The notes beneath the pieces are model-generated. The model worked only from the letters and a program-made list of their open reading frames with translations, was not told the DNA's origin and ran no database searches. Below are positions 8,800-18,296 of a stretch of 64,000 nucleotides of DNA, piece by piece. The translations under genes and the position numbers were made by a program. This DNA is from Gammaproteobacteria bacterium (lineage in GTDB: Bacteria; Pseudomonadota; Gammaproteobacteria; Pseudomonadales; Pseudohongiellaceae): NCBI GenBank assembly GCA_029244985.1, contig JAQWQD010000027.1, forward strand, positions 124,001-188,000, read 5' to 3'. Every line of letters begins with the position of its first letter. Position 1 is the first letter of the stretch.

Positions 8800-9483
8800 A
8801 TGAATTTATACAAAATTAGAGTTGTCTTGCAGCAGAGGTTGCAGGGCCTTGGCAAAATTTCTGCAGCCATGGTTTTTCTCATTACTTTGACTGACTGTAC
8901 ATCCCAAGCCGCCAGAGAAGTGGAATTAGCAGCCATTGAAGCAGAGCGAGAAGCTCAGTTAGAGGGCGCCGCGAGCTCTATCGAGGAAGAACGCCAGCGG
9001 ATAATGCAAGAACAACGACGACGTGAAGCAGAAGACCGAGTTAGGATCGCGGCAGCACAGCAACTCAGAAAAGAATCACTTGTGAGAGAAGAAGCACTCG
9101 CGAGAGAAGAAACACGTGCGAGACAAGAAGCTTTTGCAAGAGAGCAAGAGCGTCGTCGCCGTGAGGAGGTTGAGCAGAGGGAATATGAGCGTTTAGCTGC
9201 AATTGCCGCCGCTGAAGCCGAAAGGCAAGCCAAGCTGGAGTTGATTTCTCAATTAGAGATGCAAATAGCTTCAATTGAATCTGAAATTAGGCAGGACGAA
9301 TCTACGACGGCTATTTTGCAAGAAGCAATTATGGTGGCTGAAGAGCTGCTGGATGCGCTTACTACTGAGCAAGCCAAATATGAGAGAACTGATGATTATG
9401 GCAATACACTTGAGCCACTTGCGAAAGAACTGATCGCTGAACTTGAGGCTCGTAAAGACAGTTTGGTGCGTCAGGCTCAATAG
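8800..9483 (+). CDS. Coiled-coil envelope protein, possibly a lipoprotein
   Basis: A 227-aa protein starting at an ATG with an AGAAGG ribosome site. Residues 20-31 are hydrophobic and end in LTDC with C33, which resembles a lipobox, although aspartate just before the cysteine is not the usual residue. From about residue 38 on, the chain is almost purely Ala/Glu/Arg/Gln with repeated six-residue units such as REEALA, REETRA and RQEAFA, and is predicted to be a long helical coiled coil. A more leucine-rich helical segment follows from about residue 148. No catalytic motif is visible. A structural or tethering role in the envelope is a guess. Confidence 0.7.
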   Translation: MNLYKIRVVLQQRLQGLGKISAAMVFLITLTDCTSQAAREVELAAIEAEREAQLEGAASSIEEERQRIMQEQRRREAEDRVRIAAAQQLRKESLVREEALAREETRARQEAFAREQERRRREEVEQREYERLAAIAAAEAERQAKLELISQLEMQIASIESEIRQDESTTAILQEAIMVAEELLDALTTEQAKYERTDDYGNTLEPLAKELIAELEARKDSLVRQAQ

Positions 9484-9522
9484 GCTCAACAAAAGAAGCC
9501 AGAGGTTTGCAGTGATTACCCC

Positions 9523-9690
9523 ATGACCAAAATCGTAGATTTAGAGAGCAAACGACAGGAACAGTTATTCAGGCAAAAGGAGGCTAAGGTAGACGCTTTG
9601 CGTAAGGCCTTCCGTCAGGCGAGAGGAGAACTGGATCCGGACTCCCCTCCGGAAAAACGTAAAAGTCGCAGAAAATCTAAGAAAAAATAG
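9523..9690 (+). CDS. Small basic protein, 55 aa
   Basis: A frame of 55 codons from ATG 9523 to TAG 9690, 39 bases after the coiled-coil gene. The N-terminal two thirds is charged and helical (LESKRQEQLFRQKEAK), followed by a DPDSPPEK turn and a lysine/arginine-rich tail (RKSRRKSKKK). The ribosome site is weak and distant (AGAGG), so translation is not certain. The basic tail suggests nucleic-acid binding. No family is recognised. Confidence 0.5.
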   Translation: MTKIVDLESKRQEQLFRQKEAKVDALRKAFRQARGELDPDSPPEKRKSRRKSKKK

Positions 9691-9773
9691 TTCGAATTCC
9701 AGCTCTATTTCATAGCAAATTTTGAACTTCTTCTAAATCCCTTAGAACCACAACAATACTGGCCCTCCAGCCA

Positions 9774-9812
9774 CTTTACATGCTTTGTTTGTAAAGCCTG
9801 TTGTGGTAAAGT
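9774..9812 (+). promoter_or_regulatory. Possible hppA promoter and dyad
   Basis: TTGTTT (9785-9790) and TAAAGT (9807-9812) are spaced 16 bases and could be minus-35 and minus-10 boxes for hppA. The minus-35 box lies in an inverted repeat, CTTTACA (9774-9780) and TGTAAAG (9790-9796), that might be an operator. This is pattern-based only. Confidence 0.3.
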
Positions 9813-9856
9813 GCGCGCCTTTAAAAACAACTTACCAACTGGGGAGACACATTTAG

Positions 9857-11983
9857 ATGTCGGGGATAACAATTACAGTCACCACGGTCTTGTCACTGAT
9901 GGGTTTAGGGATCGCTTTCTTTTATATGAGGCGAGTGACCAGCATTCCATTGGATTTGGGGCTTGATGAAAAAGACGGCGCTCGTCTACGATTTATTCAT
10001 GGAGCTATCGCGGATGGTGCAATGGCATTCCTGAAACAGGAATATAAATTTCTCACCATATTTATGGTGGTATTCGCAGCCATCATAGCGATCTTAATCG
10101 ATGATTCTCATACACCTGACATCCGTGAGGGGATCTATACGGCATTAGCTTTTCTATTTGGCGGTGCAATTTCCATCGCATCTGGCTATATCGGCATGAA
10201 GGTTGCCACTCAAGGGAATGCGCGTACTACAGTGGCTGCTAAAAAAGACATTTCAAATGCCTTCGACGTCGCCATTAATTCTGGTGCGGTAATGGGTTTT
10301 GCGCTAGTTGGTCTTGCGACGCTGGGGTTGGTGCTCATTTACGTCATCATGAGTTTTTTGCTTGCTGATCTCGGACAAGAAAATAATCATATTTTAATGG
10401 AAGTAATCGCTGGATTTGGTCTAGGCGGCTCGACTATAGCTTTGTTTGCTCGTGTTGGCGGTGGAATCTTCACTAAGGCAGCGGATGTTGGTGCGGACTT
10501 GGTGGGGAAAGTCGAACAGGGTATCCCCGAAGACGATCCACGGAACCCGGCTGTAATAGCTGATAACGTCGGGGACAATGTTGGAGATGTTGCTGGAATG
10601 GGCGCCGATCTATTTGGATCATGCGCAGAAAGCACCTGCGCCGCGATGGTGATCAGTGCAGTTGTTTTCGCCGCTGACCCTAATGCATTGCTTTATCCAA
10701 TTCTAATCAGTGCAATTGGCATTCCCATTAGCTTAATTACCAAATTGTTAGTGAATGTTGAGGACGAAAATGATGTTGCACCGGCATTGATGAAGTTGCT
10801 GATCATCTCCAGTGCGTTGATGGCAGTTGTCATGTTCTTTTTTACCATGGCATTGATCCCAGAATTCTTTGAGCTTAACGGTGAGCAGTATACGAACATG
10901 GGTGTCTATTGGTGCTTTTTATCTGGCCTTATAGCTGGTCTGGCAGTCGGGCTACTAACTGGATATTACACATCAGAAAATTATGGCCCAGTTAAAGAGT
11001 TAGCTCGATCGTGTGAGACGGGTGTCGCTACAAATATCATCTATGGCTTGGCTTTAGGTTATAAGTCTACCGTACTGCCTTATTTGGCGATTGCCGTAAG
11101 TATTTTTGTTTCGTGGGACTTGGCCGGCATGTATGGAGTGGCAATCGCTTCGCTTGGCATGTTGGGTACCTTGGTTATCGCCCTCATGATCGACGCTTAT
11201 GGTCCTGTAGCAGACAATGCTGGAGGTATCGCTGAAATGGTTGGTTTGGAAAAGGAAGTGCGCCGTCGCACCGATATTTTAGATTCAGCTGGAAACACTA
11301 CTGCTGCAATTGGTAAAGGCTTTGCAATTGGTGCTGCAATTCTTACTTCTCTCGCGCTATTTGCAGCGTTCATAACCGCTGCATCTAATTTAACCGGTGA
11401 GCCTATCTCTATGAGTTTGCTAGACCCTCTCGTCTATACAAGTTTGTTTATTGGAGCAGTGTTACCTTTCCTGTTTTCCGCAATGACGATGAAATCAGTT
11501 GGGAAAGCTGCTTTTGATATGATTGAAGAGGTTCGTCGTCAATTTAAAGAGATCCCAGGCATTATGGAAGGGACTGGTGAGCCAGATTATGCGCAGTGTG
11601 TTGCAATTTCTACACAGGCAGCTCTGCGTGAAATGATTGCGCCTGGCATTTTAATTATGGGTACACCTTTGCTTGCTGGGTTTTTATTTGGTGTTGAAGC
11701 GGTAGCAGGTATTCTCGCTGGTTCTCTGGTTACAGGAGGTGTGCTAGCTATAGCGTCCTCAAACAGTGGGGGAGCCTGGGATAATGCTAAGAAATATATT
11801 GAAGCTGGCAATCTCGGCGGCAAAGGTTCAGAAGAACATACAGCTGCTGTCGTTGGTGATACGGTGGGCGATCCACTTAAAGATACATCTGGGCCGTCGT
11901 TAAATATTCTAATTAAGCTGTCGGCGATTCTAAGTTTGGTATTCGCGCCATTCTTTGTTCAATGGGGCGGAATACTTTTGTAG
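9857..11983 (+). CDS. hppA: Membrane-bound ion-translocating pyrophosphatase, K+-dependent type
   Basis: The 708-aa protein with about 16 hydrophobic helices couples pyrophosphate hydrolysis to ion export across the inner membrane. The signature [20 protein letters not shown] region and the acidic metal-pyrophosphate motifs are present. At [10 protein letters not shown] the two diagnostic positions are A483 and G486. K+-independent enzymes carry Lys and Thr there, so this is the K+-dependent class, whose members pump H+ or Na+. The pumped ion cannot be decided by eye. A GGGGAG ribosome site precedes the ATG and a strong terminator follows, so it appears to be transcribed alone. Confidence 0.96.
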   Translation: MSGITITVTTVLSLMGLGIAFFYMRRVTSIPLDLGLDEKDGARLRFIHGAIADGAMAFLKQEYKFLTIFMVVFAAIIAILIDDSHTPDIREGIYTALAFLFGGAISIASGYIGMKVATQGNARTTVAAKKDISNAFDVAINSGAVMGFALVGLATLGLVLIYVIMSFLLADLGQENNHILMEVIAGFGLGGSTIALFARVGGGIFTKAADVGADLVGKVEQGIPEDDPRNPAVIADNVGDNVGDVAGMGADLFGSCAESTCAAMVISAVVFAADPNALLYPILISAIGIPISLITKLLVNVEDENDVAPALMKLLIISSALMAVVMFFFTMALIPEFFELNGEQYTNMGVYWCFLSGLIAGLAVGLLTGYYTSENYGPVKELARSCETGVATNIIYGLALGYKSTVLPYLAIAVSIFVSWDLAGMYGVAIASLGMLGTLVIALMIDAYGPVADNAGGIAEMVGLEKEVRRRTDILDSAGNTTAAIGKGFAIGAAILTSLALFAAFITAASNLTGEPISMSLLDPLVYTSLFIGAVLPFLFSAMTMKSVGKAAFDMIEEVRRQFKEIPGIMEGTGEPDYAQCVAISTQAALREMIAPGILIMGTPLLAGFLFGVEAVAGILAGSLVTGGVLAIASSNSGGAWDNAKKYIEAGNLGGKGSEEHTAAVVGDTVGDPLKDTSGPSLNILIKLSAILSLVFAPFFVQWGGILL

Positions 11984-12003
11984 TATTTTTAATATTTTAA
12001 AGC

Positions 12004-12032
12004 AAAAAAAGGGGCTATTTAGCCCTTTTTTT
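12004..12032. terminator. Bidirectional rho-independent terminator
   Basis: An A-run, GGGCT-ATTT-AGCCC stem and T-run form a symmetric hairpin 20 bases after hppA. Because A and T tracts lie on both sides, it can also end the convergent gene at 12043. Confidence 0.9.
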
Positions 12033-12042
12033 GATGAGTGTT

Positions 12043-12600
12043 TTAGTTATTCCTGCGTGTTTCGAAATGAAATAAAACCCACTCATTAAATTCCATCTGA
12101 GATTCTGTATTAACATTCGTCCAGGTTGTTTGTACATTTTCCACGCACTGATAAATTCTAAACGAGTCAGTGTTTTCTATGATTAAGTTACGTACTGAAG
12201 GGTTGAGCGTATAGTTCGATACTTCTACCAATTTCCAATCATCTTCTAAAGTCCTGCTTATGCATTCGTTTCCTTGAAGTAAATCTATATATTCGAATTC
12301 TTCATCAGCAAAACCTAGGGGAGGGATCGTTAAATTTATGTCGATTTCTACCGACTCTGCTTTTTGTTCATTCTTAAGAAAGAATATTGAATCTAGCCGG
12401 AGCTGGTCTTCTGTTTGATTGAATACCACTAAACGCATACCGTCATCGGTATTAGCCCCCCAGCCAGAGGAATAAAATGCAAAACGGATATCAGTTACTT
12501 CTATTAGCTCTGCTGCAAAACTTAGTAGAGGTAAACAAACAGCGACGCAAAATAAGCCGAACTGGCTGGTAAATCTAATGTATTTCAATGAAAAAGCCAT
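12043..12600 (-). CDS. Secreted or periplasmic protein of unknown function
   Basis: The 185-aa protein has a clear signal peptide (hydrophobic residues 14-28, likely cleavage after SFA near residue 29). The mature part contains two cysteines (in GNECISR and YQCVEN) that may form a disulfide, and is otherwise beta-rich with no motif I recognise. It lies convergent to hppA and divergent from the mrp-like gene. No function can be proposed. Confidence 0.7.
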   Translation of the reverse strand: MAFSLKYIRFTSQFGLFCVAVCLPLLSFAAELIEVTDIRFAFYSSGWGANTDDGMRLVVFNQTEDQLRLDSIFFLKNEQKAESVEIDINLTIPPLGFADEEFEYIDLLQGNECISRTLEDDWKLVEVSNYTLNPSVRNLIIENTDSFRIYQCVENVQTTWTNVNTESQMEFNEWVLFHFETRRNN

Positions 12601-12732
12601 AAAACAAGTTTAGCGGGCTTGATAGTCTCATGTCATGCCTATTTTCTTTTATGGGGGGATACAAGATAATCGCTCATCGCTTAAGTGCGACTGAATACTA
12701 AAATCCATTAAAACTTAGTAAAGGTCTAATTT

Positions 12733-13554
12733 TTGAATAATCCTGAGAGATTTAAGCACCTCATCTGTGTCGCGTCAGGAAAAGGTGGCGTGGGAAAATC
12801 AACCACAGCTGTTAATTTGGCTCTGGCATTGGCGGCAAATGGAAGAAAAGTTGGTTTGCTCGATGCAGATATCTATGGCCCGAGTATTCCATTGATGATG
12901 GGAGTGGAGCCTGGAACACGGCCTGAAATCCGCCAACAGAAATATATGGTTCCGATTCTAGCCCATGGAATTGAATGTAATTCCATGGGCTTTTTGATTG
13001 ATGAGAACACAGCAATGGTGTGGCGGGCCCCCATGATTATCTCTGCCTTTAATCAAATACTAAATGACACTGCTTGGAATGAGCGAGATTACCTCGTGGT
13101 AGATATGCCGCCTGGCACCGGCGATATTCAACTTAGCCTAGCTCAGTCAGTCAAGGTTTCTGGTGCGGTGATCGTCACTACTCCTCAAGATGTGGCCTTA
13201 TTGGATGCTCGCAAAGGCATTGAAATGTTTCGAAAAGTTGATGTCCCTATATTAGGTATCGTCGAAAATATGAGCACTCACCATTGTTCCAGCTGTGGCC
13301 ATGAGGAGGCGATTTTTGGCACTGGGGGTGGTGATCGATTATCCGCCGAATATGGGGTGGAAGTGCTCGGTCGTTTGCCATTAGATTTGGAAATTAGAGA
13401 AAAAACTGATGCTGGCAATCCAGTGGTATCATCCGCGCCATTGAACCCTGCGGCTCACGCTTATTTGAAGCTTGCAAAGAATGTGGAGCGCAAGGTAAGT
13501 CAGCATGTTGTGTCAGCAGGAAGTGGGCCTACGATTACGGTACGTGATGATTAG
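12733..13554 (+). CDS. apbC: Iron-sulfur cluster carrier protein Mrp/ApbC
   Basis: A 273-aa P-loop ATPase of the Mrp/NBP35 group that carries and delivers [4Fe-4S] clusters. The deviant Walker A GKGGVGKST is at about residues 15-23, and the cluster-binding CxxC is in HHCSSCGHEEAIFG. Unlike the longer E. coli Mrp it has no N-terminal MIP18/DUF59 domain: it begins directly at the ATPase domain. The start is a TTG with an AAAGG ribosome site nine bases upstream, and no in-frame sequence upstream could supply the missing domain within this gap. Confidence 0.92.
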   Translation: MNNPERFKHLICVASGKGGVGKSTTAVNLALALAANGRKVGLLDADIYGPSIPLMMGVEPGTRPEIRQQKYMVPILAHGIECNSMGFLIDENTAMVWRAPMIISAFNQILNDTAWNERDYLVVDMPPGTGDIQLSLAQSVKVSGAVIVTTPQDVALLDARKGIEMFRKVDVPILGIVENMSTHHCSSCGHEEAIFGTGGGDRLSAEYGVEVLGRLPLDLEIREKTDAGNPVVSSAPLNPAAHAYLKLAKNVERKVSQHVVSAGSGPTITVRDD

Positions 13555-13619
13555 AACAAGCTTAGTATTGCTGGGATGGTGGTTCTCTGAGAGTTAAGAG
13601 AATAATTTTGTAAAAGGGG

Positions 13620-15284
13620 ATGGTTGTGGATTCAGTAAATGATTTTTTAATATTTCTAGATGGTTATTTAGGGTCCGCTATTTGGTTTCCAACACTTCTG
13701 CTTCTGACTGGAGTTTTCTTTACTCTTTACTTGGGTTTTCCTCAGATTCGCTATTTCAAGCATGCTATTGGAATTACTACCGGAAAATTTGACAAAGCTG
13801 GAGCGAAAGGAGATACAACCCACTTTCAAGCATTATCTACTGCTCTGTCTGGCACCGTTGGAACAGGAAACATCGGTGGTGTAGCGCTTGCACTTCACTT
13901 GGGAGGCCCTGCGGCTCTTTTCTGGATGTGGATGACTGCGTTCTTTGGTATGACTAGCAAATTTGTAGAGGTGACACTGTCTCATAAATATAGAAACCAG
14001 ACTCCGGATGGCACTATGGCCGGAGGTCCCATGTATTACATGGAGAAAGGTCTAAATATGAAGTGGCTGGCAGTAATTTTTGCTATAGCTACAGTTCTTA
14101 GTTCATTTGGAACAGGAAATTTACCGCAGATAAATAGTATCGCTGCTGGTCTGGAGAGCACGTTTTCTATTGAGCCGATCATTACAGCCAGTGTGCTTTC
14201 AGTGCTGCTTGCATTAGTTATTATTGGTGGCATTACTAGAATTGCAAAAGTTGCCGCTGCCATTGTGCCGACCATGTCTTTTATCTACTTGATCGGGGCG
14301 TTTGCGGTCATCATTCCAAATTTAGGCAACATCCTGCCTTCTTTTGCAGCAATTTTTTCTGATGCGTTTACAGGTTCTGCAGCTACAGGTGGATTTCTAG
14401 GGGCAACATTTGCTTACGCTTTTGATCGAGGAGTGAATAGAGGGCTATATTCTAATGAGGCAGGCCAAGGCTCTGCACCCATTGCTCATGCAGCAGCTCG
14501 GACTGATGAGCCCGCAGACGAGGGCATGGTTTCTATTCTAGAGCCCTTTATCGACACCATTGTTATTTGCACAATAACCGGATTAGTTATTCTATCTTCA
14601 GGTGTTTGGATGGAGAAATTTGGTAACGAGTTCCAGCGTGCTGATATGAATTTTGTAAGCGGTACTTATACAGAATCCGAATCTGCAGACACCGAACAAT
14701 TATTCCTTTATTTAAATGGCGACGATTCAGTTGTTAATGGCTATAGCGGCAACATTATTGTGCAGAATGGTTTGGCACAGAACAATAATGATTTTACTTT
14801 AATTCACGCAAGATCGTTTGCCGAGAATGTCATGTTTAGCAATGGGCAAGGCCCAATTTCTGGTTCGATAAATGTTAGTGATGGAGCCCTGGATGACGCT
14901 AGCATTTTCGTAACTGGAGATTCATTACTACACTCTGTACCCTTAACTACTCAGGCTTTTACTCGAGGTCTGTTTGGTGATTATGGGCAATACATAGTGT
15001 CGATTGGGTTAATGTTGTTTGCCTTCTCAACAGCTATCGCGTGGTCTTATTACGGGGATAGAGCGATGACTTATTTGTTTGGGCCTAAATCTGTTTTTCC
15101 TTATCGAGTCGTTTACGTGCTGGGATTTTTCTATGCAGCGCTAGCAGACACAACCATTGTTTGGAATATATCCCTAATCACTATTGTGCTTATGACCGTA
15201 CCTAATCTGGTGGGCATTTTGTTAATGCACAAAGAGATGAAGAAAATTGTTGTTGATTACTGGGATCGAAATCGCGACACTTAA
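13620..15284 (+). CDS. Sodium:amino-acid (alanine/glycine) symporter, AGCS family, with insertion
   Basis: AGCS carriers import alanine or glycine with Na+. The hallmarks [24 protein letters not shown] and [19 protein letters not shown] are present in order. At 554 aa it is about 100 residues longer than common members. The extra part, about residues 331-442, sits between two late transmembrane segments, is hydrophilic and rich in Asn, Gly, Ser and Asp, and reads like a beta-rich extracytoplasmic domain. The flanking transporter sequence is continuous, so this is an insertion and not a frameshift. The ATG has an AGGGG ribosome site. Confidence 0.9.
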   Translation: MVVDSVNDFLIFLDGYLGSAIWFPTLLLLTGVFFTLYLGFPQIRYFKHAIGITTGKFDKAGAKGDTTHFQALSTALSGTVGTGNIGGVALALHLGGPAALFWMWMTAFFGMTSKFVEVTLSHKYRNQTPDGTMAGGPMYYMEKGLNMKWLAVIFAIATVLSSFGTGNLPQINSIAAGLESTFSIEPIITASVLSVLLALVIIGGITRIAKVAAAIVPTMSFIYLIGAFAVIIPNLGNILPSFAAIFSDAFTGSAATGGFLGATFAYAFDRGVNRGLYSNEAGQGSAPIAHAAARTDEPADEGMVSILEPFIDTIVICTITGLVILSSGVWMEKFGNEFQRADMNFVSGTYTESESADTEQLFLYLNGDDSVVNGYSGNIIVQNGLAQNNNDFTLIHARSFAENVMFSNGQGPISGSINVSDGALDDASIFVTGDSLLHSVPLTTQAFTRGLFGDYGQYIVSIGLMLFAFSTAIAWSYYGDRAMTYLFGPKSVFPYRVVYVLGFFYAALADTTIVWNISLITIVLMTVPNLVGILLMHKEMKKIVVDYWDRNRDT

Positions 15285-15318
15285 TAACACTGCACCTCAA
15301 AAGAATATATTCTACATT

Positions 15319-17007
15319 CTAACGCAGGACGACCTCGCCCGGCAGACGAATATTTTCAACGATAGCTTGAACGTCCTTTGGTGGTTCAGGGGTAATTTTT
15401 GAAATGCCATAGGCCACAGCCATATTAACAATGGTTCCCAGAGTTCCAATTCCTTCTGGAGAAATCCCAAACAACCAGCCTTGAGCATTATCCATAGCAG
15501 GGTTGATTGTCTTAAAGTACACGATGTATAGAGCTGTAAATAGAAAACCAGCAACCATTCCAGCGATTGCTCCTTGTTTATTCATGCGCTTATGAAAAAT
15601 TCCCAAAACAATAGCAGGAAAGAAGGATGCTGCCGCTAAACCAAAAGCATAGGCAACGACTTGCGCCACGTAAGCTGGTGGGTTTATCCCCACATAGCCG
15701 GCAATTATTACTGCAACAAATATTGCAATTCTTGCATAGCGAAGTTCTTGCTTTTCTGAGATGTTAGGCATGAAACTCCTTTTCATGAGGTCGTGAGCTA
15801 CAGCTGTGGAAATAACGAGTAACAAGCCTGCTGCAGTTGAAAGTGCTGCCGCTAAAGCTCCAGCTGCAACTAGAGCAACAACCCAATTTGGCAATCCTGC
15901 GATCTCTGGATTTGCCAATACCATGATGTCACGATTTACTTCGAGTTCATTAATTTCAGGATCGCCAACATACTGAATTCGGCCATCTTCATTTTTGTCG
16001 GTAAATACAATTAAGTTTGTTGCTTCCCATTTAGTAAACCATTCTGGAACAGCAGAATACTCAATATTATCTACGGTGTTAATTAAGTTGGTGCGGGCGA
16101 ATGCAGCTACCGCTGGAGCTGTAGTGTAGAGAATAGCGATAAAAATTAGAGCATAGCCAGCAGAGCGACGAGCATCTCTAACATTTGGCACTGTAAAAAA
16201 TCGAATGATTACGTGGGGTAAACCGGCGGTACCAAACATTAAAGCTGCAGTTATGAAGAATACATCTTGTGTTGAACGCTGTCCTTCGGTGTATGTGGCA
16301 AAACCTAATTGTTCACTCATGCCATCTAATCTATCCAGTAAATAGCCGCCCCCAAAAGATTCTGTTAATTCAGCGCCGAAACCAAGTTGAGGTACGGGAA
16401 TGCCTGTCATTAATATAGAAATGAAAATAGCAGGGACCATGAATGCAAAGATTAGGACGCAGTATTGTGCGACCTGTGTATAAGTTATGCCTTTCATGCC
16501 GCCCATGACTGCATAAAAAAACACGATAGCCATTCCAATTATAACGCCGGTAGTGATATCGACTTCTAAAAAACGGGAAAAGACAATTCCAGCACCTTGC
16601 ATTTGTCCGCAGACATAAACAAAAGAAATTGTAATTGCGCAGAAGACAGCGATCAATCTTGCTGATTGCGAGTAATAACGATCACCAATAAAGTCGGGCA
16701 CTGTAAATTTTCCAAACTTCCTTAAGTAGGGTGCTAGTAATAGTGCTAAAAGCACATAACCGCCGGTCCATCCCATTAGGTAAAAAGTGCCATCTCTACC
16801 CAGAAAAGATATTAACCCGGCCATTGAAATAAAAGAGGCTGCTGACATCCAGTCGGCGGCGGTGGCCATACCATTTGCGAGAGGTGGAACTCCACTTCCG
16901 GCGACATAAAATTCGCTAGTGGATCCAGCTCTTGATTTTATTGCGATGCCAATATATAGCCCGAAGGTGAGAAATACGAAAATAAAAGTCCAGATTTGAA
17001 CACTCAT
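15319..17007 (-). CDS. Sodium:solute (acetate-type) symporter, large subunit
   Basis: This 562-aa protein belongs to the SLC5-like cation/acetate symporter group related to ActP, in the subfamily that is encoded with a small DUF4212 subunit. It shows about 13 hydrophobic helices, with the early ATAADWMSAASFISMAG motif typical of ActP. A soluble loop containing DKNEDGRIQ resembles a calcium loop but lacks the final acidic residue; from memory, such a loop is common in this subfamily. The start ATG overlaps the stop of the small-subunit gene by four bases. Likely substrates are acetate or other short carboxylates, driven by Na+. Confidence 0.88.
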   Translation of the reverse strand: MSVQIWTFIFVFLTFGLYIGIAIKSRAGSTSEFYVAGSGVPPLANGMATAADWMSAASFISMAGLISFLGRDGTFYLMGWTGGYVLLALLLAPYLRKFGKFTVPDFIGDRYYSQSARLIAVFCAITISFVYVCGQMQGAGIVFSRFLEVDITTGVIIGMAIVFFYAVMGGMKGITYTQVAQYCVLIFAFMVPAIFISILMTGIPVPQLGFGAELTESFGGGYLLDRLDGMSEQLGFATYTEGQRSTQDVFFITAALMFGTAGLPHVIIRFFTVPNVRDARRSAGYALIFIAILYTTAPAVAAFARTNLINTVDNIEYSAVPEWFTKWEATNLIVFTDKNEDGRIQYVGDPEINELEVNRDIMVLANPEIAGLPNWVVALVAAGALAAALSTAAGLLLVISTAVAHDLMKRSFMPNISEKQELRYARIAIFVAVIIAGYVGINPPAYVAQVVAYAFGLAAASFFPAIVLGIFHKRMNKQGAIAGMVAGFLFTALYIVYFKTINPAMDNAQGWLFGISPEGIGTLGTIVNMAVAYGISKITPEPPKDVQAIVENIRLPGEVVLR

Positions 17008-17309
17008 TCTGTGTCTCCGTCTGTGTTTGTTTGAAGATTAGGTTGATTGTCTTTGGAAGATTCTAAATTATACTTGTCATCTAACTTATCCATTAGATGT
17101 ATATAGACATAGATCAACGCGACAAAAACTAAAATAGCACCCTGTTGGGCTATCCAGAACCCAAGCTTAAATCCTCCTATTCGAAAATTATCAAGTAGAT
17201 CAACGAAGAGAATTCCGCAGCCGAAAGAAATGAAAAACCAAACAGCTAGTAGCGAGAGAACGATTCGAATATTGGATTTCCAGTAGGATTGAGCGCTGCT
17301 ATTAGACAT
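17004..17309 (-). CDS. Sodium/substrate symporter small subunit (DUF4212)
   Basis: A 101-aa membrane protein with two transmembrane helices (about residues 13-33 and 48-68), which is the DUF4212 architecture, followed by an acidic tail. I chose ATG 17309 because of an AAAGGA ribosome site just upstream and a family-typical start; the open frame extends further upstream without support. It is always found before the large symporter subunit, as here, and the two genes overlap by four bases. Confidence 0.87.
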   Translation of the reverse strand: MSNSSAQSYWKSNIRIVLSLLAVWFFISFGCGILFVDLLDNFRIGGFKLGFWIAQQGAILVFVALIYVYIHLMDKLDDKYNLESSKDNQPNLQTNTDGDTE

Positions 17310-17744
17310 TAAGATTCCTTTGATTATTGCTTTTTCAACTCCCGGAAGGGGTAAACAAATAAGACCTTCGAGGGAATAAATTCTACGGAAGAATTCCGTC
17401 TTTGCCACGCGCTGGGATGGTATCATTTAATCTGGAACCCGTACAACTGCCTAGATTCGTGGGTCTCGGCGAAGTTGCTTCTCAAGAGTTGTCTCAACTT
17501 ATTAGCACCGTCTCTTGAACTAAATTTACTTAATCCATTGTTGTTTAAACCCTTTCTTGACTGAGGATAAAGTTGAGGAAAGGCACATGTCGGGCCATAA
17601 ATTTTGTGAGCTTCAAGCTCCTATGATGAGTAATACTCGAAGATCACGAGCTGACGTTAAAAAGTGTTCTAGGTAATTTTCGTTATTGCTTAAGTGATTC
17701 TTACAGAGCTGAAGTGATATTACTGGCGATATAGCTATGTAATA
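17310..17744. other. 435-base intergenic region
   Basis: It should hold the promoter of the symporter operon (minus strand). No RNA gene or strong promoter is recognised. On the plus strand, a frame of 29 codons (17587-17676) starts with ATG after a GAGGAAAGG ribosome site. Its product (MSGHKFCELQAPMM...) resembles nothing I know, and it runs against all neighbouring genes, so it is only noted here. Confidence 0.4.
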
Positions 17745-18278
17745 TTATTCTTTTGAATTGAGCGATTCACTGATGTAGCTTTCTAGTTTCTTGTGACACT
17801 TTGCTCGATTTTCTTCGGCAGCTTTTGAATATTCTCTAAACAATTGTCTTAGTTTCTGTCGTTGTAATCTAGAATGTTTGCTGAGTATTTGATTTATTCC
17901 GTCATCGCCTGCAGTAAGTATGATTTCTGTTAACTCTCTGGCAAGAATTCGTGATTGAGGGCTGGTTTTGCGTGGTGACCGTAGTAAATTAATCGCCTCG
18001 TTAATTTCTTCTTTACTACAGTCTCGCATTATCTTCCCGAGGTACTGTTTCTGTCTTTTTTTGGCTCCATGGGAATTTGGCAGTCGCTTGTATTCAGTAA
18101 TAGCGATCCTTACGCGATCTGGAAGTGGAATTTGATCTAGATCTGTGATTTTAAACTCTAATAATTGTTCACCAAGGGCCTGCATTCTGGTTGCTTCTTT
18201 CTTCTGCTGAGTTCTGCTAGAAGGTTCTAGTTTTTGAACTTCTTCATCAGTGTGTTGCTCTCTATTTTTTTGTTCCAT
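17745..18278 (-). CDS. darP: Ribosome-associated protein DarP (YjgA)
   Basis: The 177-aa sequence matches the YjgA/DUF615 family. A central region (QIPLPDRVRIAITEYKRL, then KKRQKQYLGKIMRD) corresponds to the part that contacts the late 50S subunit. DarP helps the last steps of large-subunit assembly near the peptidyl transferase centre. The protein is highly charged with no membrane segment. It lies 18 bases after mgtE and is probably read from the same transcript. Confidence 0.88.
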   Translation of the reverse strand: MEQKNREQHTDEEVQKLEPSSRTQQKKEATRMQALGEQLLEFKITDLDQIPLPDRVRIAITEYKRLPNSHGAKKRQKQYLGKIMRDCSKEEINEAINLLRSPRKTSPQSRILARELTEIILTAGDDGINQILSKHSRLQRQKLRQLFREYSKAAEENRAKCHKKLESYISESLNSKE

Positions 18279-18296
18279 CAGCGCTACTTATAAGGT

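Noticed and set aside
8955-9233. 92-codon minus-strand frame rich in Ser, Arg, Ala and Cys
   Set aside because: Mirror of the low-complexity coiled-coil gene at 8800-9483.
16000-16060. Calcium loop in the acetate-type symporter (DKNEDGRIQ)
   Set aside because: The acidic residue at position 12 is missing, and such loops are usual in this subfamily as I remember it.
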